This document shows, one piece after another, positions 18,363 through 26,771 of a stretch of 64,000 nt of DNA (position 1 is the stretch's first letter; every line of letters starts with the position of its first letter). The stretch spans positions 434,001 to 498,000 of the forward strand of contig NZ_JAJUXK010000004.1 of NCBI RefSeq assembly GCF_021390335.1, in the 5' to 3' direction. This DNA comes from Dyadobacter sp. CY343 (GTDB lineage Bacteria > Bacteroidota > Bacteroidia > Cytophagales > Spirosomataceae). A model generated the notes under the pieces. It ran no database searches and had not been told where the DNA came from. It saw only the letters and a list, made by a program, of their open reading frames with translations. The position numbers were made by a program, and so were the translations under genes.

Positions 18363-19658
18363 ATGAACTCAACTGAAATACAAGCTATAAAGAACCGTTT
18401 CGGGATCATCGGAACTGCCCCCGGCCTCAACCACGCGATCAACGTGGCAGTGCAGGTAGCGGCAACGGACCTTACCGTGCTGATCACCGGCGAAAGCGGA
18501 AGTGGAAAGGAGTCATTTTCAAAAATCATACATAGTCTAAGCTCCCGCAAACACGGCCCATTCATCGCGATCAACTGCGGGGCTATTCCCGAAGGAACGA
18601 TCGATTCGGAGTTGTTCGGTCACGAAAAAGGCGCATTTACCGGCGCACTTGATGCACGAAAAGGCTATTTTGAAACCACCAACTCCGGCACTATTTTTCT
18701 CGATGAAGTAGGTGAAATGCCGATCGGGACTCAATCCAGGCTCCTTAGGGTTTTAGAAAATGGTGAATATATCCGGGTGGGTTCTTCGAAGGTATTGAAA
18801 ACGAATGTGCGTGTGGTTGCTGCGACGAATGTGAATCTCCTCGACGCGGTAAACCATGGAAAATTCAGGGAAGATTTATATTACCGGTTAAATACAGTAC
18901 CTATTTACGTACCGCCGCTGCGCGATCGTGGAGAAGATATATTGCTGCTTTTCAGGAAGTTTACCAATGATTTTTCTGAAAGATACAGAACAAAGCCCGT
19001 GCGCCTCGACGGGGATTCGAAGGATGTATTGCTTCAATATGCATTTCCCGGAAATATCAGGCAGCTGAAAAACATCGCCGAGCAGATCACTATTCTGGAA
19101 ACGGATAAGGAGTTGCCGATCAGTGTTGACACTTTGAACCACTACCTCAACCCGGTGCAGCCCGCGAGCCGGAAAGCGCTGGTCACATTGCGCAATGGAG
19201 AAGATTCTGCGAGCTCATTCTCGGAAAGGGAGTTACTGTATAAAGTGCTTTTCGATATGCGGCGGGATATGACCGAATTGAAAAAACTGGTCAGAAATGT
19301 GCTTGAAAATGAAAAATACGGCGGAGATATATTGAAAGATCACCAGGAACTATTCAGCTCGATCAATAATGCTGAGCCTCCGATGAATAACCCGACGATC
19401 GAACCTTCGCGGCTACTATCGCCCCCGCCTTCGAGAATGGTGGATTTGGACAGATATTCAGACGAGCGAAGTGAAATTGAAGATGTGGTGCACGTTTCGG
19501 CCGAGGAAGAATCGCTTTCATTGGAAGACAAAGAGAAAGAAATGATCATTAAGGCTTTGCGTAAAAATAATAACAAACGAAAGTATGCTGCGAATGCATT
19601 GGGCATTTCCGAAAGGACGTTATACAGAAAAATCAAGCAGTATGATATTGAAGAATAA
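18363..19658 (+). CDS. Sigma-54-dependent transcriptional activator without receiver domain
   Basis: Bacterial enhancer-binding protein of 431 aa that remodels RNA polymerase-sigma-54. The AAA+ domain starts almost at the N terminus: Walker A GESGSGKE at 43-50, the sigma-54 contact loop GAFTGA at 90-95, and Walker B IFLDE at 111-115. A long linker (about 265-390) carries acidic and serine-rich stretches, and a Fis-type helix-turn-helix occupies about 405-431 (ALGISERTLYRKI). There is no receiver, GAF or PAS domain, so activity must be controlled by partner proteins or by level. It overlaps lptE by 17 bases. Its targets are unknown; the neighbours suggest envelope or secretion genes. Confidence 0.92.
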   Translation: MNSTEIQAIKNRFGIIGTAPGLNHAINVAVQVAATDLTVLITGESGSGKESFSKIIHSLSSRKHGPFIAINCGAIPEGTIDSELFGHEKGAFTGALDARKGYFETTNSGTIFLDEVGEMPIGTQSRLLRVLENGEYIRVGSSKVLKTNVRVVAATNVNLLDAVNHGKFREDLYYRLNTVPIYVPPLRDRGEDILLLFRKFTNDFSERYRTKPVRLDGDSKDVLLQYAFPGNIRQLKNIAEQITILETDKELPISVDTLNHYLNPVQPASRKALVTLRNGEDSASSFSERELLYKVLFDMRRDMTELKKLVRNVLENEKYGGDILKDHQELFSSINNAEPPMNNPTIEPSRLLSPPPSRMVDLDRYSDERSEIEDVVHVSAEEESLSLEDKEKEMIIKALRKNNNKRKYAANALGISERTLYRKIKQYDIEE

Positions 19659-20202
19659 AGTGGCTAAATGGGCTGATTATTTGAGTGACGTGCGTTTTAA
19701 GAAGTTTCTGATCATTTTACTGGTGCTGCACAGCTCGTTTTTTCTGTCAGGATGTGGCGTATATTCCTTCACAGGAACTAACCTCTCTCCGGATATCAAG
19801 ACTTTCAGCGTGCTGAACTTTACCATGGGAACTGCGGGCGGGCCTTCGGATCTGCCGCAACGTTTGACAGAAGACCTGAAAGAATATTTTCAACGCAATA
19901 CAAGTTTGACAAGTCAGCCGGGCGGTGGCGACCTGGTGCTTGAAGGTTCAGTTACCGGCTATGATGTGTTACCGGCTGCTCCTACTGCGAATGACCAGGC
20001 CGGACTTAACAGGCTGAATGTGACGATACAGGTTCGCTACACAAATGCAAAAGATGAAACCAAGAATTTTGACCAGTCTTTTACTTACTACGCGGATTTC
20101 CCTCAGGATCAAACGCTGAACCAGAATGAAGCGCGTCTTTTACCTACAATCCGTGAAAACCTGGTGCAGCAGATTTTCAATAAATCGGCTGCTGACTGGT
20201 AG
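19642..20202 (+). CDS. lptE: LptE-like outer membrane lipoprotein
   Basis: Predicted LPS-assembly lipoprotein that plugs the LptD barrel, 186 aa. The ATG at 19642 is chosen because it is followed by basic residues, a hydrophobic helix and the lipobox LSGC (Cys38); the frame is open further upstream but lies wholly inside the previous gene. The mature part starts GVYSFTGTNL and contains the LptE-like pattern of a beta strand, amphipathic helix (RLTEDLKEYFQRN) and LEGSVTGYDV. It overlaps the sigma-54 activator gene by 17 bases, suggesting translational coupling. The N-terminal extension before the hydrophobic helix is longer than usual for a lipoprotein signal. Confidence 0.82.
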   Translation: MILKNKVAKWADYLSDVRFKKFLIILLVLHSSFFLSGCGVYSFTGTNLSPDIKTFSVLNFTMGTAGGPSDLPQRLTEDLKEYFQRNTSLTSQPGGGDLVLEGSVTGYDVLPAAPTANDQAGLNRLNVTIQVRYTNAKDETKNFDQSFTYYADFPQDQTLNQNEARLLPTIRENLVQQIFNKSAADW

Positions 20203-20256
20203 TTGACCGCCGATTTTACTTAATTTCATCGCTTGAATCTAACTGAATAGCCGGGT

Positions 20257-20907
20257 ATGGCAATTATTGAAAAGGAATCCTTCAACCGGCTTGTAAAACA
20301 ACCTGCGCTTACGGGAAGTGAACTGATTGACGAACTTGAAGCTACGATCAAGACATTTCCTTACTTCCAGATCGCGCATTCACTGCTTGCAAAAGCGTCG
20401 GTAGGATCCGAAAAACTGGATGAAACCCGACCAAGAGCGGCGGTTTATGCACTAAGCAGAATTGCTCTTCAGCAATTGATTGAAAACAATACAGACCGCA
20501 TTGAAACTGTTGCCGAAACGGCAGAAACAGAGCCGGTTGCGGAAACCATCGAGCCGCAAAACGGCGAAGATATCCTGATCAGCGACGTGGATCAGCAGGT
20601 TACCACACTCGCTTCCCAGAAATCGGAAGAACAAAAGCGGCAGCAGCTGATCATTCAGGGTTTTATGAAGAAAAACCCAAGGATCAATCGCCAGGACAAC
20701 AATCTTGATCCGGTGGAGGTTGATCTGACCGGGCGGGTCGCCGAATCGTGGGAAGGAAGTATTGAGACCGAAGCATTTGCAAAAATTTTAGTCCGCCAGG
20801 GCAAAATCGAGAAAGCAATCGATATCTATCAGAAATTGATCTTGAAAAAACCGGAAAAAAGGAATTACTTTGCGAAAAAATTAAGCGAATTATATCACGC
20901 AAGTTGA
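20257..20907 (+). CDS. Conserved hypothetical protein with C-terminal TPR-like repeat
   Basis: Soluble protein of 216 aa without signal peptide or membrane segment. Residues 1-70 look helical, about 75-110 form an acidic low-complexity linker rich in Glu, Thr and Ala, and about 165-216 hold a TPR-like helix pair (AKILVRQGKIEKAIDIYQKLI). It lies between lptE and secG, an order common in Bacteroidota, which hints at a role in envelope biogenesis. No function is known to me. Confidence 0.75.
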   Translation: MAIIEKESFNRLVKQPALTGSELIDELEATIKTFPYFQIAHSLLAKASVGSEKLDETRPRAAVYALSRIALQQLIENNTDRIETVAETAETEPVAETIEPQNGEDILISDVDQQVTTLASQKSEEQKRQQLIIQGFMKKNPRINRQDNNLDPVEVDLTGRVAESWEGSIETEAFAKILVRQGKIEKAIDIYQKLILKKPEKRNYFAKKLSELYHAS

Positions 20908-20993
20908 GTTAATAAAGAGCGAAAGAATCATCAATCAATTTGCTCCTACATTAATTCAATCATTCAGTCATTCAATCATTAATTAAATAAAGC

Positions 20994-21380
20994 ATGTATT
21001 TGGGTTTGATTATTCTCGTGGCGATCGTCGCAGTTTTATTGATTCTGGTAGTATTGGTTCAAAACTCAAAAGGCGGCGGACTTTCAAGTGAGTTTGCCGG
21101 TGCTGGCACTACACAAATGTTCGGTGTAAAGAAAACGACCGATTTATTGGAGCAAATCACCTGGGGACTTGCAAGTACTATTATCCTGATCTCGCTGGCT
21201 TCTTATATTATGGTAGGCGGCGACGACAATGGAGGCGGAATTAAAAGTGTCAATGTAGACAGAGCACAAAATGCGGTGGTACCTGGCGGCAATATTGCTC
21301 CGGCACCGGCACCTGCTGCTGGTCAGCAAGCGGCTCCGGCAGCAACTACACCAGCTGCCCCTGCGGATACTACGAAGTAA
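20994..21380 (+). CDS. secG: Preprotein translocase subunit SecG
   Basis: Small subunit of the SecYEG channel, 128 aa. Two membrane helices (about 3-22 and 54-74) flank a cytoplasmic loop with NSKGGGLSSEFAG, the SecG signature. Like other Bacteroidota SecG proteins it has a long C-terminal tail (about 85-128) rich in Ala and Pro. It is the last gene of the miaB-secG run and is followed by a bidirectional terminator. Confidence 0.95.
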   Translation: MYLGLIILVAIVAVLLILVVLVQNSKGGGLSSEFAGAGTTQMFGVKKTTDLLEQITWGLASTIILISLASYIMVGGDDNGGGIKSVNVDRAQNAVVPGGNIAPAPAPAAGQQAAPAATTPAAPADTTK

Positions 21381-21393
21381 GAGATACTTAGTC

Positions 21394-21429
21394 AAAAAAG
21401 AGGTCACGATTTATATTGTGACCTCTTTT
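21394..21429. terminator. Bidirectional terminator between secG and a convergent gene
   Basis: Perfect 12-base arms AAAAGAGGTCAC (21396-21407) and GTGACCTCTTTT (21418-21429) with A/T runs on both outer sides. It can stop transcription of secG from the left and of the gene at 21448 from the right. Confidence 0.85.
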
Positions 21430-21447
21430 CGTTTGTATAAGCTAAGA

Positions 21448-22155
21448 TCAGGCGATATTGATTTCTTTTAAAACCAGCTTTTTAGCAACCGGAAGCAGCG
21501 TTTCGTGCAGCGGATAATCGTATTTGGATTCAATAATGTAGGTGGCAGGATTGGGAAGCGACTTATCCTTTTTGGTAAGATCGACCTTGATCTGTGAAAC
21601 TGTGTAACCTAATCCGATCCGCAGAGTTTCCAAAAACCTGGTATTCAGTATCCGCTCCTTCATTTCATCAAACAAAGCAACCTGATATTGAAATACACTC
21701 ACCAGAGGCTGGAAAGCATGTAAAAATAGCAGGTACCCTTCCTGCAAGCGCAAAGGCACAATACCAACAGGCGAGATCGTCAGATTTTCCGCTACTTCCG
21801 AAAAACGCTCGGTACCCTGACCGATGGATTTCTCAAACCTGGGGATTGCAAAGTCAAGTATGTAATTCAGCTCTTCCATATACGGGTCGTCCTGGTGCGT
21901 TTCCTCGTACTGCAACTGCCAGCTTTGGAGGTCAATGCCCGTCAGGTTTTTCGGAAACGAAGTTTTAATCCGCATTTTGCTGGCACGTATATCGTTGCAG
22001 ATATCAAAGTGAACACGCAGCTCGGGCAGGTGCGGATGCAGGCGGTGAAGGTCAAACTCTTTATTAATATGCTGCAAATACGCCATCAATACGTACTTTT
22101 TGTATTCAAAATCAAAAACCCCCTCGGTCAGCCAGTCTCTTTGCAGATTTGTCAT
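21448..22155 (-). CDS. Conserved hypothetical protein
   Basis: Soluble protein of 235 aa, rich in aromatic and charged residues, without signal peptide, membrane segment or a motif I recognise. It begins MTNLQRDWLTEGVFDFEYKKY and ends VLKEINIA. The predicted fold is mixed with long helices in the first half. It is transcribed towards secG and ends at the shared terminator; its start faces groES across a 230-base gap. Function unknown. Confidence 0.7.
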   Translation of the reverse strand: MTNLQRDWLTEGVFDFEYKKYVLMAYLQHINKEFDLHRLHPHLPELRVHFDICNDIRASKMRIKTSFPKNLTGIDLQSWQLQYEETHQDDPYMEELNYILDFAIPRFEKSIGQGTERFSEVAENLTISPVGIVPLRLQEGYLLFLHAFQPLVSVFQYQVALFDEMKERILNTRFLETLRIGLGYTVSQIKVDLTKKDKSLPNPATYIIESKYDYPLHETLLPVAKKLVLKEINIA

Positions 22156-22313
22156 AAGGTTCTAAAATTGATGCCGATAAAATTTAGTCATTTTGAAAAC
22201 GCGAAGCAATTTTTTCGATGTACTGACAACTGAATAGCATTATAATCATATTGCCGCGAGGTTAGGTACAAATTTGTCACACTGCCCGGAAAAAATGTCA
22301 GAGCTCGGCCTGC

Positions 22314-22329
22314 TGGCATAGATTGTGCT
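22314..22329 (+). promoter_or_regulatory. Possible sigma-54 promoter upstream of groES
   Basis: TGGCATAGATTGTGCT has GG and GC separated by exactly 10 bases, as sigma-54 requires, with a perfect TGGCA at -24 but only GTGCT at -12. The predicted start site (about 22340) leaves a 46-base leader to groES. A 10-base palindrome ACAAATTTGT at 22268-22277 lies about 65 bases upstream of that start. Moderate match only. Confidence 0.35.
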
Positions 22330-22330
22330 T

Positions 22331-22343
22331 ACTGGTTACCAGT
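22331..22343. promoter_or_regulatory. Inverted repeat in the groES upstream region
   Basis: ACTGGT and ACCAGT form a perfect 6-base inverted repeat around one T. It would cover the start point of the possible sigma-54 promoter, a position suited to a repressor. No CIRCE element (TTAGCACTC type) is present in this region. Confidence 0.3.
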
Positions 22344-22385
22344 CAAGACAATTACTGACAATCAAAAAACAAACGTTTAATATTT

Positions 22386-22682
22386 ATGTCAACTTTAGCA
22401 GAAATACAAGTGAACGTACAACCTCTGGCTGACCGTGTTCTTGTAGAACCAGCCCCAGCCGAAGAAAAAACTGCATTTGGTATCATTATCCCTGATACTG
22501 CAAAAGAAAAGCCACAACGCGGAACAGTAGTTGCGGTTGGTCCAGGTAAAAAAGATGAGCCTCTTACAGTGAAAGTGGGTGATACCGTTTTGTATGGTAA
22601 ATACTCCGGTACTGAGTTAGCATATGAAGGAAAAGATATCCTGATTATGCGCGAATCAGACATTTACGCCATTATTGGTTAA
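22386..22682 (+). CDS. groES: Co-chaperonin GroES
   Basis: Seven-subunit lid of the GroEL chamber, 98 aa. It contains the family sequence [35 protein letters not shown]-type core around the mobile loop (about residues 20-40), and ends with the conserved [17 protein letters not shown]. It starts four residues earlier than most GroES proteins. groEL follows 60 bases later in the same operon. Confidence 0.97.
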   Translation: MSTLAEIQVNVQPLADRVLVEPAPAEEKTAFGIIIPDTAKEKPQRGTVVAVGPGKKDEPLTVKVGDTVLYGKYSGTELAYEGKDILIMRESDIYAIIG

Positions 22683-22697
22683 TTGTCTGACAATTAA
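22679..22697 (+). other. Inverted repeat across the groES stop codon
   Basis: TTAATTGT and ACAATTAA form a perfect 8-base inverted repeat with loop CTG, overlapping the groES stop. It is A/U-rich and has no T run, so it is more likely an mRNA stability or processing element between groES and groEL than a terminator. Confidence 0.35.
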
Positions 22698-22742
22698 TAT
22701 TCATTAAGTTTCTCTAAAAGTTATTTCAAATTATTAACTGTT

Positions 22743-24374
22743 ATGTCTAAGAAAATATTTTTTGACACAGAAGCACGCGACAAGATCAAGAAGGGCGTGG
22801 ACACATTGGCTGACGCCGTAAAAGTTACATTGGGACCCCGCGGTCGTAACGTTGTAATTGACAAAAAATTCGGTTCTCCAAGCATCACCAAAGATGGTGT
22901 TACTGTTGCAAAAGAAATTGACCTGAAAGATCCTATCGAAAACATGGGAGCTCAGTTGGTGAAGGAAGTTGCTTCTAAAACTGCTGACTCTGCGGGTGAC
23001 GGTACTACAACTGCAACTGTTCTGGCACAAGCGATCTACTCGATCGGTGTTAAAAACGTAGCAGCTGGCGCTAACCCAATGGATTTGAAACGTGGTATTG
23101 ACAAAGCTGTTCAAATCATCGTTAGAGATCTTGAAGCACAGAAAAAACCAATCACAACTTCAAAAGAGATCGCTCAGGTTGCTACAATCTCAGCAAATCA
23201 CGACGAAGAGATCGGTCAGATGATCGCTGAGGCGATGGAGAAAGTGGGTAAAGAAGGTGTGATCACTGTGGAAGAAGCGCGTGGTACTGAAACGGAAGTT
23301 AAAACCGTAGAAGGTATGCAGTTTGACCGTGGTTACCTGTCTCCATATTTTGTAACTAATACAGAGAAAATGGAAGCTGATTTAGAGCGTCCATATATCC
23401 TGATTTCTGAGAAAAAAGTTTCTTCCATGAAAGAGCTTCTTCCTGTATTGGAAGCAGTAGCTCAAACTGGTCGTCCTTTGCTTATTTTGGCAGAAGATGT
23501 TGACGGAGAAGCACTTGCAACATTGGTAGTAAATAAAATCCGCGGTGCATTGAAAGTAGCTGCTGTTAAAGCTCCTGGTTTCGGTGACCGTCGTAAAGCA
23601 ATGCTTGAAGATATCGCAGTAATCACCGGCGGTCAGGTTATCAGCGAAGAGCGCGGTTTCAAATTGGAAAACGTTACTTTGGATTACCTGGGTACTTGCG
23701 AAAAAGCGATTATCGACAAAGACAATACAACTTTGGTAAATGGTGCAGGTAACTCTGAGGATATTCAGGGCCGTGTAAACCAAATCAAAGCGCAGATCGA
23801 AAATACCACTTCGGATTACGATCGCGAAAAACTTCAGGAACGTCTGGCTAAATTGTCAGGTGGTGTAGCTATCCTTTATATCGGAGCTGCAACTGAGGTT
23901 GAAATGAAAGAGAAAAAAGACCGTGTTGACGATGCATTGCACGCAACCCGCGCTGCTGTTGAAGAAGGAATCGTAGCGGGTGGTGGTGTAGCTTACATCC
24001 GTGCAACTGCTGCGCTGGAAGGAGTTGAAGGTTCTAACGAAGACGAAAAAACCGGTATCAATATCATCCGCGTTGCTTTGGAAGCTCCTTTGAGAACAAT
24101 CGTTTCTAACTCAGGTCAGGAACCTTCGGTTGTTGTTCAGAAAGTGAAAGAAGGAACCGGCGCTTACGGTTACAATGCGAAAGACAATGTATATACAGAC
24201 CTTTTGGAAGCTGGTATCATTGATCCTAAGAAAGTATCCCGTTTGGCTCTTGAAAACGCAGCATCTATCGCAGGTTTGTTGTTGACAACAGAATGTGTAA
24301 TTGCTGACGAACCAGAAGACGCTCCTGCTGGCGGTGGCCACAGCCACGGCGGCGGAATGGGTGGAATGATGTAA
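22743..24374 (+). CDS. groEL: Chaperonin GroEL
   Basis: ATP-dependent folding chamber, 543 aa, full length. The ATP site [13 protein letters not shown] and the typical early segment [12 protein letters not shown] are present, as is [13 protein letters not shown] near the end. The C terminus has a glycine/methionine tail as usual, here with two histidines ([14 protein letters not shown]). It is followed by a strong terminator. Confidence 0.98.
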   Translation: MSKKIFFDTEARDKIKKGVDTLADAVKVTLGPRGRNVVIDKKFGSPSITKDGVTVAKEIDLKDPIENMGAQLVKEVASKTADSAGDGTTTATVLAQAIYSIGVKNVAAGANPMDLKRGIDKAVQIIVRDLEAQKKPITTSKEIAQVATISANHDEEIGQMIAEAMEKVGKEGVITVEEARGTETEVKTVEGMQFDRGYLSPYFVTNTEKMEADLERPYILISEKKVSSMKELLPVLEAVAQTGRPLLILAEDVDGEALATLVVNKIRGALKVAAVKAPGFGDRRKAMLEDIAVITGGQVISEERGFKLENVTLDYLGTCEKAIIDKDNTTLVNGAGNSEDIQGRVNQIKAQIENTTSDYDREKLQERLAKLSGGVAILYIGAATEVEMKEKKDRVDDALHATRAAVEEGIVAGGGVAYIRATAALEGVEGSNEDEKTGINIIRVALEAPLRTIVSNSGQEPSVVVQKVKEGTGAYGYNAKDNVYTDLLEAGIIDPKKVSRLALENAASIAGLLLTTECVIADEPEDAPAGGGHSHGGGMGGMM

Positions 24375-24388
24375 TTCCAAAAGCATTC

Positions 24389-24441
24389 TTGCTAGTAAAG
24401 AAAAACCGTCGGGATTACCCGGCGGTTTTTTTTACTAGCAA
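24389..24441 (+). terminator. Long-stem terminator after groEL
   Basis: The core is AAAAACCGTCGGG and CCCGGCGGTTTTT with a T run; outer arms TTGCTAGTAAA (24389-24399) and TTTACTAGCAA (24431-24441) extend the stem across a small bulge. The following stretch to 24573 holds no gene. Confidence 0.88.
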
Positions 24442-24573
24442 CCAAAAATCAAAATATCCGCTTAAAACTTTCAAACGGCTATTTACTTACTCAACGTTAT
24501 GAAAAACATACTCCTTTAGACGCACGTCCATTGGTTCGGTCACATATTTGAGTAAGATTTTTTTTAGAAATTT

Positions 24574-25236
24574 TCATGAGAGCATTTTTCCGTCTTGCAT
24601 AACAAGGCGGCGATCGGCCATTCCGGCGAGCTCTTCATTATGGGTGACGATAATAAACGTCTGCCCGATATCATCCCGTAACTTAAAAAACAGCTGATGC
24701 AGGTCGAGGGCCGTATGCGAATCCAGGTTACCGCTGGGCTCGTCGGCCAATACGATTGCAGGCTTATTCAATAACGCGCGTGCAACTGCGACGCGTTGCT
24801 GCTCGCCACCCGAAAGCTGGGAAGGCAAGTGATCCATTCGTCCCGCAAGACCCAGCAGATCAAGCAATTCCTTCCCTCTCGTAATAATATCCTTTTCACT
24901 TATCTGACCATTTATATAGCCGGGCATGCACACATTTTCAAGTGCGGTAAACTCAGCGAGCAGGTTATGAAATTGAAAAATAAACCCAATTTTCTCGTTC
25001 CTGAACCGGGCCAGATCCTTGTCTTTTTGTCCGAAAACATTGACACCGTCGATAATCACCTGTCCTTCTTCCGGCCGGTCCAATGTGCCCAGAATATGCA
25101 AAAATGTGCTTTTACCAGCACCGGAAGGGCCAACTATCGCCACCACTTCTCCACTTGTGACTTCCAGATCAATTCCCTTCAAAACCTGTAAAGAACCATA
25201 TGTACGCCTAATCCCATTTGCCTGAAGTAAATTCAT
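24574..25236 (-). CDS. LolD-like ABC transporter ATP-binding protein
   Basis: ATPase subunit of 220 aa. Walker [10 protein letters not shown] at 36-44, signature LSGGEQQR at 141-148 and Walker B VLADEP at 162-167 are intact. The short length and sequence ([19 protein letters not shown]) place it in the MacB/LolD/FtsE group, which extracts lipoproteins from the inner membrane or acts in similar mechanotransmission. The start at 25236 is preferred; an upstream in-frame ATG at 25347 would overlap sucC. No permease gene is adjacent, so its partner is encoded elsewhere. Confidence 0.85.
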   Translation of the reverse strand: MNLLQANGIRRTYGSLQVLKGIDLEVTSGEVVAIVGPSGAGKSTFLHILGTLDRPEEGQVIIDGVNVFGQKDKDLARFRNEKIGFIFQFHNLLAEFTALENVCMPGYINGQISEKDIITRGKELLDLLGLAGRMDHLPSQLSGGEQQRVAVARALLNKPAIVLADEPSGNLDSHTALDLHQLFFKLRDDIGQTFIIVTHNEELAGMADRRLVMQDGKMLS

Positions 25237-25326
25237 GATCTGATTGAAGATAATTGAGCGTATTCCTTCGCCCGTTTTGATTAATTCCTTAATTTGCCGT
25301 GAAAATACCAATTTACTTTTATACTC

Positions 25327-26550
25327 ATGAATATTCACGAATATCAAGGCAAAAGCGTTCTTAAAAAATACGGTGTGCGTATTCAGGAAGGCCTTGTAGC
25401 CGACACTCCTGACAAGGCAGTGGAAGTAGCTCGCGAGCTAAGCCAGCAGACGGGCACCAAATGGTATGTTGTAAAATCCCAAATTCATGCCGGTGGCCGC
25501 GGAAAAGGCCGCATCGTTGGTACCGAACAACGTGGCGTGGCGCTTGCCAAATCAGTAGAAGATGTAAGAACTATCTCCAACAATATTCTGGGTAAAGTAT
25601 TGGTGACCCACCAGACTGGTCCCGAGGGAAAACGCGTAAACAAAGTATTGATCGCCGAAGACGTTTATTATCCAGGCGCCAGCGAGCCGAAAGAATACTA
25701 TCTGTCGATCCTTCTGGACCGTGGCAGAAACTGCAACGTGATCATGGCCAGCACCGAAGGCGGTATGGACATTGAAGAAGTTGCAGAGCATACTCCTGAA
25801 AAAATCATGAAGGAATGGATCGATCCAAAAGTTGGATTGCAGCCGTTTCAGGCACGTAAAGTAGCTTTCGCTCTTGGATTAGAAGGCGACGCTTTCAAAG
25901 AAATGGTGAAATTCATCACCTCGCTTTACAAAGCTTATATAGAAAGTGATTCAGCGATGTTCGAAATCAACCCGGTTTTGAAAACATCTGACAATAAGAT
26001 ATTAGCAGTTGATGCGAAGGTTGATCTGGACGATAACGCATTGTACCGTCACCCTGAGCTTGCTGAAATGCGCGATACCAACGAAGAAGATCCTTTGGAA
26101 GTAGAAGCAGGTGCAAATAACCTGAACTACGTGAAACTGGACGGAAACGTAGGTTGTATGGTAAATGGTGCCGGACTTGCAATGGCAACAATGGACCTTA
26201 TCAAGCTTTCTGGTGGCGAGCCCGCTAACTTCCTCGATGTTGGAGGTGGCGCGAATGCACGTACCGTTGAAGCAGGTTTCCGTATTATCCTGAAAGACCC
26301 GAATGTAAAAGCGATCCTGATCAATATATTCGGTGGTATCGTACGTTGCGACCGCGTTGCTGCTGGTGTGGTGGAAGCTTACAAAGCAATTGGCGAAATT
26401 CCTGTTCCAATTATCGTTCGTCTGCAAGGAACCAACGCAGAAGAAGGCGCAAGGATTATCAACGAATCAGGTTTGAAAGTACAGTCTGCGATCGAATTCA
26501 AAGAAGCAGCAGCGAAGGTTTCGGAAGTTTTGGCCGAGCTGGGCGTATAA
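25327..26550 (+). CDS. sucC: Succinyl-CoA synthetase beta subunit
   Basis: ADP-forming succinate-CoA ligase beta subunit, TCA cycle, 407 aa. The N-terminal ATP-grasp domain begins [17 protein letters not shown] and the CoA-ligase domain includes FLDVGGGA and [10 protein letters not shown]. Length and ends match the family. The alpha subunit gene (sucD) is not adjacent, as is common in Bacteroidota. It is divergent from the LolD-like gene with 90 bases between them. Confidence 0.97.
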   Translation: MNIHEYQGKSVLKKYGVRIQEGLVADTPDKAVEVARELSQQTGTKWYVVKSQIHAGGRGKGRIVGTEQRGVALAKSVEDVRTISNNILGKVLVTHQTGPEGKRVNKVLIAEDVYYPGASEPKEYYLSILLDRGRNCNVIMASTEGGMDIEEVAEHTPEKIMKEWIDPKVGLQPFQARKVAFALGLEGDAFKEMVKFITSLYKAYIESDSAMFEINPVLKTSDNKILAVDAKVDLDDNALYRHPELAEMRDTNEEDPLEVEAGANNLNYVKLDGNVGCMVNGAGLAMATMDLIKLSGGEPANFLDVGGGANARTVEAGFRIILKDPNVKAILINIFGGIVRCDRVAAGVVEAYKAIGEIPVPIIVRLQGTNAEEGARIINESGLKVQSAIEFKEAAAKVSEVLAELGV

Positions 26551-26571
26551 GCAAAAATAAATATTCAAAAT

Positions 26572-26607
26572 ATCAATAGCCGGGGAGTTAACTCCCTGGC
26601 TATTGAT
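26572..26607. other. Long near-perfect palindrome after sucC, possible terminator
   Basis: Eighteen-base arms starting ATCAATAGCC and ending GGCTATTGAT meet at GTTAAC with no loop bases and a single G-T mismatch. There is no T run, so it may act as a terminator stem, a processing site or a protein-binding palindrome. Confidence 0.45.
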
Positions 26608-26635
26608 GGTTAAGGACGGAAATGTCACCCTTTTT

Positions 26636-26736
26636 TTGTCACCCTGAGCGGAGTCGAAGGAGGCGTTACTAATCAAGCAGTACCGTCCCCTTCGACTCCG
26701 CTCAGGGTGACAAGTTTTAACTCTATTCAGGATGAC
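26636..26736. repeat. Inverted-repeat intergenic element with GGAGTCGAAGG core
   Basis: Perfect 25-base inverted arms lie at 26636-26660 and 26689-26713; the core is CCCTGAGCGGAGTCGAAGG. A degenerate third copy of the arm end (TTCAGGATGACAAG) follows near 26723-26736, and a partial TGTCACCC precedes at 26623-26630. The element lies between the convergent sucC and gntP-type genes. Elements with this core are dispersed in Bacteroidota intergenic regions, by my recollection. It can fold into a long hairpin. Confidence 0.75.
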
Positions 26737-26771
26737 AAGCTATTAAATGCCTCTGGGTTTTCCGATGTATT

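Noticed and set aside
24486-24556. Distant inverted repeat CTTACTCAA ... TTGAGTAAG downstream of the LolD-like gene
   Set aside because: The arms are only 9 bases and are 53 bases apart; this could be chance.
25237-25347. Longer start for the LolD-like ATPase at 25347
   Set aside because: It would overlap sucC and adds 37 residues not seen in the family, whereas [11 protein letters not shown] at 25236 fits.
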